Shown in pieces: positions 28,011 through 38,055 of a stretch of 64,000 nt of DNA. Both the position numbers and the translations under genes were made by a program. The stretch is from Sphingomonas trueperi (GTDB taxonomy: Bacteria; Pseudomonadota; Alphaproteobacteria; Sphingomonadales; Sphingomonadaceae), in assembly GCF_011927635.1 (NCBI RefSeq), contig NZ_JAATJB010000003.1:363451-427450 (forward strand). The letters are read 5' to 3'. The first letter of the stretch is position 1; every line of letters starts with the position of its first letter. The notes beneath the pieces were generated by a model that was not told the DNA's origin, did not search any database, and worked only from the letters and a program-made list of their open reading frames with translations.

Positions 28011-28807
28011 GCAAGAATTCCGATCTTCCGAAACGTGCCGTCGTCGGGCTCGCGCTGGTCGGGCTCGCGCTCGCCGCGCTATGGGCGGGCGGCTGGGGCT
28101 TTTGGCTGGTCGTCACGGTGATGGCCGTGCTGATGATCGGCGAATGGGCGCTGCTGGCGCAGGACGAGCGCCAGCGCCGGCTCGCCCAATATGTGATGAT
28201 GGTGCCGCTGGCGATCCTGAGCCCGGCAGCCGCCGGCCCGGGGTTTCTGGCGCTGGGGCTGGTGTTCGGCGCGTTCTTCTTCGTCGCGATCGTGACGCGG
28301 AACGCCAAGCTGGCGGCGGGGCAGGTCTATGTCGGGCTGCCGGTGCTCGCGCTGCTGCTGCTCCGCGACCATCCGCAGGGCTTTGCCGCGACGCTGTGGA
28401 CGATGGCGATCGTCTGGGTGTGCGACAGCGGCGCCTATTTTGCCGGTCGCGCGATCGGTGGGCCCAAGCTCGCGCCCTCGATCAGCCCGAACAAGACCTG
28501 GGCGGGGCTGATCGGCGGGTTGGTTGCCGCGATCCTGTTCTCCGCCGGCTATGTCGCGCTGGCGCCGGGGAGCGCGATCGGCTGGTGGCTGGTCGCGGTG
28601 TCGCCGCTGGTAGCCTTCGCCTCGCAGATCGGCGACCTGTACGAGAGCCATCTCAAGCGGGTCGCGGGCGTGAAGGATTCGAGCAACCTGCTGCCCGGCC
28701 ATGGCGGCATTCTCGACCGGCTCGACGGCCTTGTCTTCGCAGCCCCGGTTGCAGCTTTGTTTTTTGCGATCCATCATCAGGTGGTCGTGGGAGGATACTG
28801 GTGGTGA
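28007..28807 (+). CDS. cdsA: phosphatidate cytidylyltransferase
   Basis: A 266-residue multi-helix membrane enzyme that makes CDP-diacylglycerol, the precursor used by PssA. The C-terminal signature spans SPNKTWAGLIGG to SQIGDLYESHLKR and GHGGILDRLDGL. It starts at GTG overlapping the uppS stop and itself overlaps dxr. Confidence 0.96.
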   Translation: MSKNSDLPKRAVVGLALVGLALAALWAGGWGFWLVVTVMAVLMIGEWALLAQDERQRRLAQYVMMVPLAILSPAAAGPGFLALGLVFGAFFFVAIVTRNAKLAAGQVYVGLPVLALLLLRDHPQGFAATLWTMAIVWVCDSGAYFAGRAIGGPKLAPSISPNKTWAGLIGGLVAAILFSAGYVALAPGSAIGWWLVAVSPLVAFASQIGDLYESHLKRVAGVKDSSNLLPGHGGILDRLDGLVFAAPVAALFFAIHHQVVVGGYWW

Positions 28808-29961
28808 AGCGCGTCACGGTGTTGGGGGCGACCGGCTCGGTCGGCACCTCGACGCTGGATCTGATCGAACGAAATCCGCACGCCTTCGAAGTCGTGGCGC
28901 TGACCGCAAATTGCGATGTCGAGAAGCTGGCTGCCGCGGCGATCCGCACGCGCGCGCGCTGCGCCGTGGTCGCCGACGAGAAATGCCTGCCGGCGCTACA
29001 GGAGCGGCTGGCCGGCAGCGGTGTCGAGGCGATGGGCGGGGCGCATTCGGTGTGCGACGTGGCGCGGATGGGTGCTGACTGGACGATGGCTGCGATCGTC
29101 GGCAGCGCAGGGCTCAAGCCGGTGATGGCCGCGCTGGAGGCCGGTGGCACCGTCGCGCTCGCGAACAAGGAGTCGCTCGTCTCGGCGGGTGAGGTGATGA
29201 TGGCGGCGGCCCGCGCGCATGGCGCGACGCTGCTGCCGGTCGATTCGGAGCACAATGCGGTGTTCCAGTGCCTCGATCGCACCGCGCCCAGGGGCGTCCG
29301 CCGGATCATCCTTACCGCCAGCGGTGGTCCGTTCCGCGCGACGCCGAAGGAAGCGATGCGCGACATCACCCCCGCACAGGCGGTGGCGCATCCCAACTGG
29401 TCGATGGGCGCCAAGATCTCGGTCGACTCCGCGACGATGATGAACAAGGGGCTCGAACTGATCGAAGCCTTCCACCTGTTCCCGGTCGCCGCCGAGCAAC
29501 TGGCCGTGCTGGTCCATCGCCAATCCGTCGTCCATTCGATGGTGGAATATGTCGACGGATCGGTGCTGGCCCAGCTCGGCACGCCCGACATGCGCACGCC
29601 GATCGCCTATGCGCTGGCTTGGCCCGAGCGGATGGAGACGCTGTGCCCGCCGCTCGACCTTGCCACGGTGGGCAAGCTCGAGTTCGAAAATCCCGATCTC
29701 GATCGCTTCCCGGCGCTCGCGCTGGCGATGGAGGCATTGAAGGCGGGCGGGGCGCGTCCGGCCATTCTCAATGCCGCCAACGAAGTCGCCGTCGCGGCCT
29801 TTCTCGCCGGGCGGATCGGATTTCTTGAAATTGCCGCAATCTCTGCCGATACGCTGTCTCGCTATGACCCGGCCGCGCCGGAAACGCTCGATGCCGTGCT
29901 GGCGATCGACGCGGAGGCGCGGCTTTACGCGGCTGAGCGAGTGAAGGACTGCGTCGCTTGA
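28801..29961 (+). CDS. dxr: 1-deoxy-D-xylulose-5-phosphate reductoisomerase
   Basis: A 386-residue MEP-pathway enzyme making 2-C-methyl-erythritol 4-phosphate. NADPH motif GATGSVGTSTLDLI, ANKESLVSAG, VDSEHNAVFQCL and SVDSATMMNKGLE are clear. The start is one of two adjacent GTG codons (28801 or 28804) inside the cdsA end. It overlaps rseP by 4 bases. Confidence 0.96.
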   Translation: MVKRVTVLGATGSVGTSTLDLIERNPHAFEVVALTANCDVEKLAAAAIRTRARCAVVADEKCLPALQERLAGSGVEAMGGAHSVCDVARMGADWTMAAIVGSAGLKPVMAALEAGGTVALANKESLVSAGEVMMAAARAHGATLLPVDSEHNAVFQCLDRTAPRGVRRIILTASGGPFRATPKEAMRDITPAQAVAHPNWSMGAKISVDSATMMNKGLELIEAFHLFPVAAEQLAVLVHRQSVVHSMVEYVDGSVLAQLGTPDMRTPIAYALAWPERMETLCPPLDLATVGKLEFENPDLDRFPALALAMEALKAGGARPAILNAANEVAVAAFLAGRIGFLEIAAISADTLSRYDPAAPETLDAVLAIDAEARLYAAERVKDCVA

Positions 29962-31091
29962 TCCAATCCCCCGGCATCCTGCTCACCATTCTGGCGTTCG
30001 CGCTGGTGATCGGGCCGCTCGTGTTCCTGCACGAGCTGGGACATTATCTGGCGGGCCGCCTCTTCGGGGTGAAGGCCGAGGAATTCTCGATCGGCTTCGG
30101 CCGCGAGATCGCCGGCATCACCGATCGCCGCGGCACGCGCTGGAAGTTCAGCCTGTTGCCGCTGGGCGGCTATGTCCGCTTCGCCGGCGACATGAACCCG
30201 GCGAGCCAGCCTTCGCCCGAATGGCTGCAGCTGCCGGCGAGCGAGCGCGCCAAGACCTTCCAGGCCAAGCCGCTGTGGCAGCGCGCGATCATCGTCGCCG
30301 CCGGCCCGATCATGAACTTCCTGGTGGCGATCGTCATCCTCTCGGCCTTCGCCTTCATGTTCGGCGAGAACCGCACGCCGTCGGTGATCGGCACGGTGAT
30401 CGAGGGCAGCGCCGCCGCAAAGGCCGGCCTGCAGCCCGGCGACCGCATCACCGGCCTGGGCGGCCGCGCGGTCGAGACCTATGCCGACATGGTGCAGTTC
30501 ACCCAGTTGCGGCCGAACGAACCCGTGCGGGTCGATTTCGTCCGTGGCGGTGCGGCGCGCAGCGTCGATGCGGTGATCGGCACGCGGCTGGAGCGCGATC
30601 GCTTCGGCAACGAATTCAAGATCGGCCAGCTCGGCATCGGCGCGGCGGGCTCGACCCAGGTGCCGGTGGGACTGCTCGAAGCCCCGCTCGTGGGCCTGCG
30701 GACCACTGCTGACATCGTCCGCATGACGGTGGACGGGCTGGGCCAGATCATCACCGGCCGCCGCTCGGTTGCCGAGCTGGGCGGGCCGCTCAAGATCGCC
30801 CAGGTTTCGGGCGAACGGCTTTCCATGGGGCCGATCGAGTTTGCCTTCCTGATCGCGCTCGTCTCCATTAATCTGGGATTCATCAACCTGTTGCCAGTTC
30901 CGGTACTGGATGGTGGTCATCTCCTGTTCTACGCCGTTGAGGCGGTCCGCCGGCGCCCGGTGGAGCCGCAGGTGATGGAATGGGCGTTCCGTGGCGGCAT
31001 GCTGGCAGTTCTTGCCCTGATGCTGTTCGTGACGCTCAACGATCTGGGCGCTTTCGGTGTGTGGAGGCATCTGGCCGGCTTGATCGGCTAA
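29958..31091 (+). CDS. rseP: RIP metalloprotease RseP
   Basis: A 377-residue site-2 protease in the inner membrane that cuts anti-sigma factors and signal peptides. The zinc motif is FLHELGHYLAG near residue 21; a PDZ domain follows (GTVIEGSAAAKAGLQPGDRI); the second metal-binding NPxxDG-like motif reads LLPVPVLDGGHL. TTG start overlaps the dxr stop. Confidence 0.95.
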   Translation: MIQSPGILLTILAFALVIGPLVFLHELGHYLAGRLFGVKAEEFSIGFGREIAGITDRRGTRWKFSLLPLGGYVRFAGDMNPASQPSPEWLQLPASERAKTFQAKPLWQRAIIVAAGPIMNFLVAIVILSAFAFMFGENRTPSVIGTVIEGSAAAKAGLQPGDRITGLGGRAVETYADMVQFTQLRPNEPVRVDFVRGGAARSVDAVIGTRLERDRFGNEFKIGQLGIGAAGSTQVPVGLLEAPLVGLRTTADIVRMTVDGLGQIITGRRSVAELGGPLKIAQVSGERLSMGPIEFAFLIALVSINLGFINLLPVPVLDGGHLLFYAVEAVRRRPVEPQVMEWAFRGGMLAVLALMLFVTLNDLGAFGVWRHLAGLIG

Positions 31092-31114
31092 GGGGGTTCG
31101 TGCAGGGCGGCACT

Positions 31115-33904
31115 ATGCCGCGCGCGTTCCGGCAATATTTGGATTCCGACTGGGGTGGGATGGTGACTGCGATCAAGGCAAGCAATTTGGGCGCGCGGGC
31201 GACGGCTACGCTGTTGGCAGGGACGATCCTGTCGGGCGTGGTAGCGCCGGCAGAGGCGCAGACCGCGGCGAAGCCCGCGGCGCCGGCGGCCCAGCCCCAG
31301 GCTGCACCCGCTCCGGCGACGCCGGCGGTGGTGCGCACGATCAAGTCGCTGCGGGTGGAAGGCTCGCAGCGCATCGAGCCGGAGACGGTGCTCAGCTACA
31401 CGCGCCTGCGCGTGGGCGACAGCTATACCAACGAGACGATCGACCAGGCGATCAAGGACCTGCTCGCCTCGGAACTGCTCGCCGACGTGGCGATCGAAGG
31501 CGTCGAGGACGGCAACCTGGTGCTCCGCATCCGCGAGAACCCGGTGATCAACCGCGTGGTGTTCGAAGGCAACAAGCGGCTGAAGCAGGACAAGATCGAC
31601 AAGGAGATCAAGCTCAAGCCGCGTCAGATCTTCACCCGCACCGCGGTGCGCGCCGACATCGCGCGGATCATCGAGCTGTATCGCCGCCAGGGCCGTTTCG
31701 CCGCGCGCGTCGAGCCGAAGATGGTCAGCCTCGACCAGAACCGCGTCGACGTGATCTTCGAGATCCACGAGGGCGCGAAGTCCAAGGTCCGCCAGATCAA
31801 CATCATCGGCAACGAGGTGTTCGGCGACAAGAAGCTGCGCGCGCAGATGGCGACCAAGGTGGCCAGCCTGTCGCACTTCCTCAGCTCGAACACGTCTTAC
31901 GACCAGGATCGCCTGGCCTATGACCAGCAGAAGCTGCGCCAGTTCTACCTGACCGAGGGCTATGCCGATTTCCGCGTGATCTCGGCGGTGGCCGAGCTGA
32001 CGCCGGACAAGAAGGACTTCATCATCACCTATGTGGTGGAGGAAGGCCCTCGCTACAAATTCGGCCCGGTGACGGTCGACAGCGCGATCCGCGACTTCGA
32101 TGACAAGAAGCTCGCCGCGGCACTGCCGATCAAGGAAGGCCAGTGGTATAACGCCAAGGCCGTCGAGGACACGGTCGAGCAGCTGAGCGAGACCGCCGGC
32201 CTGTTCGGCTATGCCTTTGCCGATGTTCGCCCCGACTTCCAGCGCAACAAGGATGCGCTGACGATGTCGATGAACTTCCACATCGGCGAGGCGAACCGCA
32301 CCTATATCGAGCGGGTCGAGATCACCGGCAACCGCCAGACGCAGGACAAGGTGATCCGCCGCGAAATGCGCGTGGCCGAGGGCGACGCCTTCAACACCTT
32401 CCTGGTCAAGCGCTCGCAGGACCGCATCAACAGCTTGGGCTATTTCCAGGACAAGTTCGAGATCGAGCGCAAGGAAGGCTCGGCGCCCGACCGCATCGTG
32501 CTCGGCGCGAACGTGGAAGAGAAGCCGAACGGCGAACTGACCCTGTCGGCGGGCTTCTCGAGCCTCGAGCGCTTCATCCTCCAGGCCTCGATCCGCCAGC
32601 GCAACTTCCGCGGCATGGGCCAGACGGCGAGCATCTCGGCCGACTATTCGAGCTATTCGAAGTCGGTGGAACTGGGCTTCACCGAGCCCTATCTGTTCGA
32701 CAGCAACATCGCGCTGGGTGCGACGATCTTCCGTCGCGACTATAACTCGTTCAACTATCTCGGCACCAACCGCAACACTACCTATCGCCAGGTGTCGACC
32801 GGCTTCCAGCTGGTCGCGGGTCTGCCGCTGACCGAATACTGGACGCTGTCCGGCCGCTATTATCTGGCCAAGGACGACGTCACGCTCGACCAGGCGACCT
32901 TCTACACCAACGGCCAGTGCGATCCGTTCAAGGCCGGCCGCTATTATTGCGAAGCGGTGGGCAATCGCCTGACCTCGCTGGTCGGCCTGTCGCTGATCTA
33001 TGACAGCCTCAACAGCCGCCTGCGCCCGACGCGCGGCCAGCGCATCTCGTTCGGTGCCGACGTGGCCGGGCTGGGCGGCGACGTCCGGTACGTTCGCGGA
33101 CGGGTCGACGGCGCGAAATATTGGGGCCTCGGCAGCGGCTTCGTCTTCTCGGTCACCGGCGAGGGCGGCGTGATCAAGAGCCTCGACGGCACTGAGGTCC
33201 GCATCACCGATCGCTTCTACCTCGGCGAGCCGCAGTTCCGCGGCTTCGACATTCGCGGCGTCGGCCCGCGCGTGCAGCGCTACCAGTATAGCGGCGACCC
33301 GCTGGCCGGCACCCAGGCGCTGATCACCAACCGCGACCAGGTCATCGACGACGCGCTCGGCGGCAAGGCCTATTACCTGACCAAGGCGGAGCTCGAGCTG
33401 CCGCTCGGCTCGGGTGCGGCTGAGCTGGGCCTGCGCCCGTCCATCTATGTCCAGATGGGCTCGCTGTTCTCGATCCGTCAGCCGACCACGAACAACTATT
33501 TCACCCAGGCGACCGACGCCTCGGGTAAGAAGCTGTTCAATGCCGACGGTTCCCCGACGCTGCTGGTGAAGCAGGATCCAGTGTTCGACAGCGCGGGCAA
33601 CCCGCTCTACACGGTGAGCTCGGGAACCAACCAGGGCCTGCTGACGCGCTGCACCGTCGGCTATGCCGCGGGCACGACCGACGCCTGCGCCGGCACCTCG
33701 GTCAACACGCAGTATTTCACCTCGACCTCGCCTTTCTACGAGGCCTATCGCGGCAGCACCGCGTCGCCGCGCATCTCGGTGGGTGTCGGCGTCAACTGGA
33801 ATTCGCCCTTCGGCCCGCTGCGCATCGACCTTGCCAAGGCGATCGTCAGCCAGCCCGGCGACGACAAGAAGCTCATCACTTTCAACGTAGGGACTCAGTT
33901 CTAA
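31115..33904 (+). CDS. bamA: outer membrane protein assembly factor BamA
   Basis: A 929-residue Omp85 protein that inserts beta-barrels in the outer membrane. After a signal peptide ending VVAPAEAQ and an Ala/Pro-rich linker come five POTRA repeats (first at VVRTIKSLRVEGSQRIEP) and a C-terminal barrel ending GTQF with terminal Phe. FYLGEPQFRGFDIRGVGPR is the barrel VRGF/Y-like motif region. ATG at 31115 is chosen for its N-terminal extension before the signal; ATG at 31160 (MVTAIKAS) gives a more conventional signal peptide. It overlaps skp by 1 base. Confidence 0.95.
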   Translation: MPRAFRQYLDSDWGGMVTAIKASNLGARATATLLAGTILSGVVAPAEAQTAAKPAAPAAQPQAAPAPATPAVVRTIKSLRVEGSQRIEPETVLSYTRLRVGDSYTNETIDQAIKDLLASELLADVAIEGVEDGNLVLRIRENPVINRVVFEGNKRLKQDKIDKEIKLKPRQIFTRTAVRADIARIIELYRRQGRFAARVEPKMVSLDQNRVDVIFEIHEGAKSKVRQINIIGNEVFGDKKLRAQMATKVASLSHFLSSNTSYDQDRLAYDQQKLRQFYLTEGYADFRVISAVAELTPDKKDFIITYVVEEGPRYKFGPVTVDSAIRDFDDKKLAAALPIKEGQWYNAKAVEDTVEQLSETAGLFGYAFADVRPDFQRNKDALTMSMNFHIGEANRTYIERVEITGNRQTQDKVIRREMRVAEGDAFNTFLVKRSQDRINSLGYFQDKFEIERKEGSAPDRIVLGANVEEKPNGELTLSAGFSSLERFILQASIRQRNFRGMGQTASISADYSSYSKSVELGFTEPYLFDSNIALGATIFRRDYNSFNYLGTNRNTTYRQVSTGFQLVAGLPLTEYWTLSGRYYLAKDDVTLDQATFYTNGQCDPFKAGRYYCEAVGNRLTSLVGLSLIYDSLNSRLRPTRGQRISFGADVAGLGGDVRYVRGRVDGAKYWGLGSGFVFSVTGEGGVIKSLDGTEVRITDRFYLGEPQFRGFDIRGVGPRVQRYQYSGDPLAGTQALITNRDQVIDDALGGKAYYLTKAELELPLGSGAAELGLRPSIYVQMGSLFSIRQPTTNNYFTQATDASGKKLFNADGSPTLLVKQDPVFDSAGNPLYTVSSGTNQGLLTRCTVGYAAGTTDACAGTSVNTQYFTSTSPFYEAYRGSTASPRISVGVGVNWNSPFGPLRIDLAKAIVSQPGDDKKLITFNVGTQF

Positions 33905-34665
33905 TGACGAAGAACCGTGTATTCGCGGCGGCGCTCGCCGCCTCCGCGGCGATGGCCGTCGCTGCGCCGGCCTCGGCGCAGGTCGCCGGCATCGCCACCA
34001 TCAACACGATGGAGGTGATCACCCGCGCCAAGGCGTTCACCACCGCCGAGAGCCAGCTGGACACCACCTACAAGCCGGTGCGCGACCAGATCCAGGCCCG
34101 CCAGACCAAGTTCCAGACCGACGCCCGTGCGCTGATCGCCACGATCGACACCAACAAGGACGGCCAGGTTTCGGAAGCCGAAGAGCAGGCCGCGGCTGCG
34201 CGCAAGGATCCGAACTACACCCAGCTGATGACCCTGCAGAACCAGGCGAACGAGGAAATCCAGAAGCTGCAGATGCCGTCGATCCTGGCGGAGCTGTTCG
34301 CGTTCGAGAAGATCCTGGCGCTGTATGACGCGGCGCAGATGTCGGTCGTCAACGCCCGCAAGGTCAACGTGATCCTGCAGCCGGAAGCGATCGTCTACGC
34401 CCCCGACGCGGTGGACATCAGCGACGCCGTCGTCGCCGAGCTCGACAAGACCCCGACCGTCGCGATCACCCCGCCGGCCAACTGGCAGCCGCAGCAGCGC
34501 ACCGTGCAGTTCCAGCAGCAGGTGAACGAGCTGAAGCGTCGCGCCTATCAGCTCGCCGCCGCCCGCGCGCAGCAGCAACAGCAGCAGGGTGCCGCCGCGG
34601 CACCGGGTGCCGCCCGGCCGGCCGCCGCCCCGGCGACCAAGCCGGCCAAGCCCGAACCGCGGTGA
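33904..34665 (+). CDS. skp: OmpH/Skp family periplasmic chaperone
   Basis: A 253-residue periplasmic chaperone with a signal peptide (cleavage after APASAQ). Long helical regions at about 45-180 match the Skp tentacles; [19 protein letters not shown] is the N-terminal beta strand. The protein is longer than usual (about 165), with a Gln/Ala/Pro-rich tail ([18 protein letters not shown]). It follows bamA directly, and overlaps fabZ by 4 bases, sitting where lpxD normally separates them. Confidence 0.88.
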   Translation: MTKNRVFAAALAASAAMAVAAPASAQVAGIATINTMEVITRAKAFTTAESQLDTTYKPVRDQIQARQTKFQTDARALIATIDTNKDGQVSEAEEQAAAARKDPNYTQLMTLQNQANEEIQKLQMPSILAELFAFEKILALYDAAQMSVVNARKVNVILQPEAIVYAPDAVDISDAVVAELDKTPTVAITPPANWQPQQRTVQFQQQVNELKRRAYQLAAARAQQQQQQGAAAAPGAARPAAAPATKPAKPEPR

Positions 34666-35141
34666 GCGGGGGAGAGCAGGGGGGCAGCAACATCGGTCCG
34701 CTCGATATCGGGCGGGTGATGGCGGCGCTGCCCCACCGCTATCCGATGCTGCTGGTCGACCGGGTGGAGGAGCTGATCCTCCACAAGTCGATCGTGGCGG
34801 TGAAGGCGGTGACGATCAACGAGGCCTTTTTCCAGGGCCATTTCCCCGGTCGGCCGATCATGCCGGGCGTGCTCATCGTCGAGGCGCTCGCCCAGGCGTC
34901 GGGCGTGCTGGCGGTCGAGTCGATGGAACTCGGCGGCTCGGGCAAGCTGGTCTACTTCATGGCGATCGACAACGTGAAGTTCCGCAAGCCGGTGGAGCCG
35001 GGAGTGCTGCTCAAGCTGCACGTCGAGTTCGTGCAGAAGCGCTCGCGCGTCAGCAAGTTCGCCGGCAAGGCGCTGATCGACGGCGAAGTGGCGGCGGAAT
35101 GCGAATTCACCGCGATGATAGCCGATCCGCCCGCCACGTGA
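34662..35141 (+). CDS. fabZ: 3-hydroxyacyl-[ACP] dehydratase FabZ
   Basis: A 159-residue hot-dog fold dehydratase of fatty-acid synthesis. [13 protein letters not shown] and [23 protein letters not shown] carry the catalytic His and Glu. GTG start overlaps the skp stop. lpxA normally follows fabZ in LPS-making proteobacteria and is absent here. Confidence 0.96.
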   Translation: MSGGEQGGSNIGPLDIGRVMAALPHRYPMLLVDRVEELILHKSIVAVKAVTINEAFFQGHFPGRPIMPGVLIVEALAQASGVLAVESMELGGSGKLVYFMAIDNVKFRKPVEPGVLLKLHVEFVQKRSRVSKFAGKALIDGEVAAECEFTAMIADPPAT

Positions 35142-35160
35142 TCGAGACCAGGGCCGGACC

Positions 35161-35376
35161 ATGGACGCACTGACCTGGTTCGGCCTGTTCGCGGTGACGG
35201 CGATGCTGGTCACCTATGCGCTGGAGGCGCGCTCGACCTGGTGGGTGCTCGGCTTTGCCGGCGCCTGCCTGCTCGGATCGGCCTATGGCTTCCTGCAGGG
35301 GGCCTGGCCGTTCGGGCTGGTCGAGGCGATCTGGTCGCTCGTTGCGCTCCGCCGCTGGTGGCGCATGCGGCAATGA
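35161..35376 (+). CDS. small conserved-type membrane protein, function unknown
   Basis: A 71-residue protein with two to three hydrophobic helices (LTWFGLFAVTAMLVTYALEA, WVLGFAGACLLGSAYGFLQ, FGLVEAIWSLVAL) and a basic end RRWWRMRQ. I do not recognise a function. It sits 19 bases after fabZ on the same strand, with codon use like its neighbours, so it is probably expressed with the operon. Confidence 0.7.
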   Translation: MDALTWFGLFAVTAMLVTYALEARSTWWVLGFAGACLLGSAYGFLQGAWPFGLVEAIWSLVALRRWWRMRQ

Positions 35377-35458
35377 GGTTGCGTGCGGGCCCCAGCTCTG
35401 CTAGGCGCGCGCGTCCGCTGCCGGTCGGAAACCGGCGGCCTCTTTCAAGGAATTCGAT

Positions 35459-35689
35459 GTGAAGCAGAACACCCACCCCGATTATCACATGATCAAGGTG
35501 CAGATGACCGACGGCACCGTGTACGAGACGCGCTCCACCTGGGGCAAGGAAGGCGATCTCATGCAGCTCGAGATCGATCCGCTCGCGCACCCGGCCTGGA
35601 CCGGCGGTCGCGGTCAGCTGCTCGACCAGGGTGGCCAGGTTGCGCGCTTCAACAAGCGCTTCGGCGGCCTCACGCTCGGCAAGAAGTAA
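35459..35689 (+). CDS. rpmE: 50S ribosomal protein L31
   Basis: A 76-residue L31 ([42 protein letters not shown]). It has no Cys, so it is the zinc-free form. It starts at GTG; the overlapping ATG two bases earlier is followed at once by a stop. AAGGA lies upstream. A strong terminator follows. Confidence 0.96.
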   Translation: MKQNTHPDYHMIKVQMTDGTVYETRSTWGKEGDLMQLEIDPLAHPAWTGGRGQLLDQGGQVARFNKRFGGLTLGKK

Positions 35690-35698
35690 TGGGTTCAC

Positions 35699-35724
35699 GC
35701 CGGGCCTTTCGGGGCCCGGCGTTT
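35699..35724 (+). terminator. rho-independent terminator after rpmE
   Basis: GCCGGGCC and GGCCCGGC form an 8-pair GC stem with a short loop, followed by GTTT. It lies 10 bases after the rpmE stop. Confidence 0.8.
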
Positions 35725-35809
35725 ACCGGCCCTGCGGGGTCGGTCGGGAGATCGCGCCGCAGCGGCGCGATCGATACGCCGGCCTGCACCGCAGGCGGCA
35801 TCAGGCTGA

Positions 35810-36823
35810 TTACAGCGCTTCCAACACGGTTTTGCCGATCGCGCGACCGCTTTCCAGCAGGGCGTGCACCTGCTTCAGATTGGCGGCATGGATGCCGGCG
35901 ATCCGCTCCCGCAAGGTCGTCCGCAATACGCCGGCGTCGACGAGCTGTGCTACCTCCTCCAGCAGACGATGCTGCTCGATCATGTCCGGGGTGTGGAACA
36001 TCGCGCGGGTGAACATCAGCTCCCACGCGACGGTGATCGACTTGCGCTTGAGCGGCACGATATCCAAGTGCGCGGGATCGTCGATGAGCGCGATGTGCCC
36101 CTGCGCCGCGACGATCTTGGGGAACAGCGGCAGGTAGCGATCCGACGCGGTGAGGCCGGCGACATAGTGGACTTCCGGATGGCCGATGCGGACGAGTTCC
36201 TCGTCCAGCGGCTTGTGATGGTCGATGACATGATGCGCGCCCATCTGCTCGGCCCAGGCGATCGTCTCCGGGCGCGAGGCGGTGGCGATGACCGTGAGGC
36301 CGGTCAGCCGGCGCGCCATCTGGATCAGGATCGAACCGACACCCCCGGCGCCGTTGATCACCAGCAGGCTGCCTTGCGCCTGCTTGCGGCCGTGCGGCAC
36401 GTTCAGCCGCTCGAACAGCAGTTCCCAGGCCGTGATCGCGGTGAGCGGCAGCGCGGCGGCTTCGGCCCAGTCGAGGCTGGTCGGCTTGTGACCGACGATA
36501 CGCGCGTCGACCGTGTGCAGTTCTGCATTGGCGCCCGGGCGGGTGATGTCGCCCGCGTAGAAGACCGCATCGCCGCGACGGAACAACGTCACGGCATCTC
36601 CCACCGCCTCGACGATGCCGGCCGCATCCCAGCCAAGGATCTTTGGCCCGCCTTCGGGCGCCGGGCTGCCGGCGCGGATCTTCACGTCGACCGGATTGAC
36701 CGAGACGGCCTTCACCCGGACGAGCAGGTCCTGCGGGCCGGGGGTGGGCGCGGGAATGTCCAGGTCGAGCAGCGCGTCGTCCCGGTCGATGCTGCCGGGC
36801 TGGTGGTAACCGATGGCTTTCAT
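35810..36823 (-). CDS. zinc-binding-type alcohol dehydrogenase / quinone oxidoreductase-like
   Basis: A 337-residue medium-chain reductase of the QOR-like branch: VKAVSVNPVDVKIRAG at the N-terminus, WDAAGIVEAVGD, and NAD(P)-binding NGAGGVGSILIQMARRL at about residue 155. The structural zinc Cys cluster of true alcohol dehydrogenases is missing, which fits a quinone/enone reductase. It lies downstream of a LysR gene on the same strand. Confidence 0.87.
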   Translation of the reverse strand: MKAIGYHQPGSIDRDDALLDLDIPAPTPGPQDLLVRVKAVSVNPVDVKIRAGSPAPEGGPKILGWDAAGIVEAVGDAVTLFRRGDAVFYAGDITRPGANAELHTVDARIVGHKPTSLDWAEAAALPLTAITAWELLFERLNVPHGRKQAQGSLLVINGAGGVGSILIQMARRLTGLTVIATASRPETIAWAEQMGAHHVIDHHKPLDEELVRIGHPEVHYVAGLTASDRYLPLFPKIVAAQGHIALIDDPAHLDIVPLKRKSITVAWELMFTRAMFHTPDMIEQHRLLEEVAQLVDAGVLRTTLRERIAGIHAANLKQVHALLESGRAIGKTVLEAL

Positions 36824-36922
36824 GTCGAACCTCCTGATGATCGTTCGGGGTTCAGATTGCCCATGCGAATGCGGTTTGCCACGCCCAGTTCCGCACGACC
36901 TCCATGCGGTGACGCATGCCGT

Positions 36923-37813
36923 TCAGAGTTCGGGCGGCAATGCGGCGACGAGCATATCGACGAGCGTTCGAAGCCGTCGCAACCGCCGCAGATCCTGGTG
37001 ATAGCCGAGCCACAGGTCGCGCGGCGGCGGCGCCTCGCTCTCCAGGCGGGCGAGCGGCAACTGATCGCCGATCACGCGGGGCAGTACTGCCAGCCCGGCG
37101 CCGGCGACGCAGGCAGCACCCTGCGCCTCGCGATTGTTGCTGCGGAAGGCGGGCAGGGCGGCGGGCCAGCGGCCCCGCAGCCAGGCGACGTCGGGCAGCT
37201 GATCGAGCGCGCTGTTCATCGTCACGAGCCGATGGCCGTTGCCGTCCCCGCTCGCGCGCGGATCGCCGCAGCGCTCCAGATAGGCGGGGGCGGCATATAA
37301 CGCATAGCGAATGCGCAGGAAGCGGCGCTGGACGATGTCGCTGCCGGAGAAGGGCACGAAGCGCAGTACCAGATCGGCCTCGCGCCGCTGGAGATCATAG
37401 AGCCGGGAGTCGGCCAGCACTTCCACCACCAGCCCGGGATGCTCGATCGCGAAGCCGGCCAGCGGCGCCGCCAGTACCCGCGACGAAACCCAGTCCGAGG
37501 TGGAGAGCCGCAGCACCCCTTCCAGTCCGCGCGCGCCGCCGATCAGCTTGCGCTGCAGGGCAACCGCCTCCTCCGCCATCTGCTCGGCATGCACGAGCAT
37601 CGCCTCGCCCTCGTCGGTCAGGCGGAAGCCGGCAGGCGTGCGCTGGAACAGCGCCGCGCCGATGGCTTCCTCCAGGCCGCGCAGCCGCCGGCCGGCGGTG
37701 GGCTGGCTGAGCCGCAGGCGCTCGGCGGCTGCGGTCAGCGTGCCGGTGCGGGCGATCTCGACGAACAGCTTGAGATCATCCCAGTCGAGACGAAGCGTCG
37801 GTTCGGGAGCCAT
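36923..37813 (-). CDS. LysR-type transcriptional regulator
   Basis: A 296-residue LysR regulator. The winged HTH occupies residues 10-70 (LFVEIARTGTLTAAAERLRL then GRRLRGLEEAIGAALFQR), followed by the periplasmic-binding-like effector domain. The next gene in the direction of transcription is the QOR-like enzyme, 99 bases on, a likely target. The effector is unknown. Confidence 0.9.
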   Translation of the reverse strand: MAPEPTLRLDWDDLKLFVEIARTGTLTAAAERLRLSQPTAGRRLRGLEEAIGAALFQRTPAGFRLTDEGEAMLVHAEQMAEEAVALQRKLIGGARGLEGVLRLSTSDWVSSRVLAAPLAGFAIEHPGLVVEVLADSRLYDLQRREADLVLRFVPFSGSDIVQRRFLRIRYALYAAPAYLERCGDPRASGDGNGHRLVTMNSALDQLPDVAWLRGRWPAALPAFRSNNREAQGAACVAGAGLAVLPRVIGDQLPLARLESEAPPPRDLWLGYHQDLRRLRRLRTLVDMLVAALPPEL

Positions 37814-38055
37814 GCCGCTTCATCGCCGCGCGCGTGCATCCGCACAAGGCATGGCGGACGAGCGCAGGCGGCGGCTGCATCCCCATGCGACGCGGCAACA
37901 GCGTCGTGCGGGACGGCGGTCGGCGCCGCGACTATGCCCATGGCCGCCGACCGGCATGACGGTTCATGTCGCTGCGGCCGTCCCTCCCATCGTGAAAAAT
38001 GTTTGCGGGACGAATCTTCGTCTAGCCAAGCAACGACTTCGGCGGCAAAGGGACG

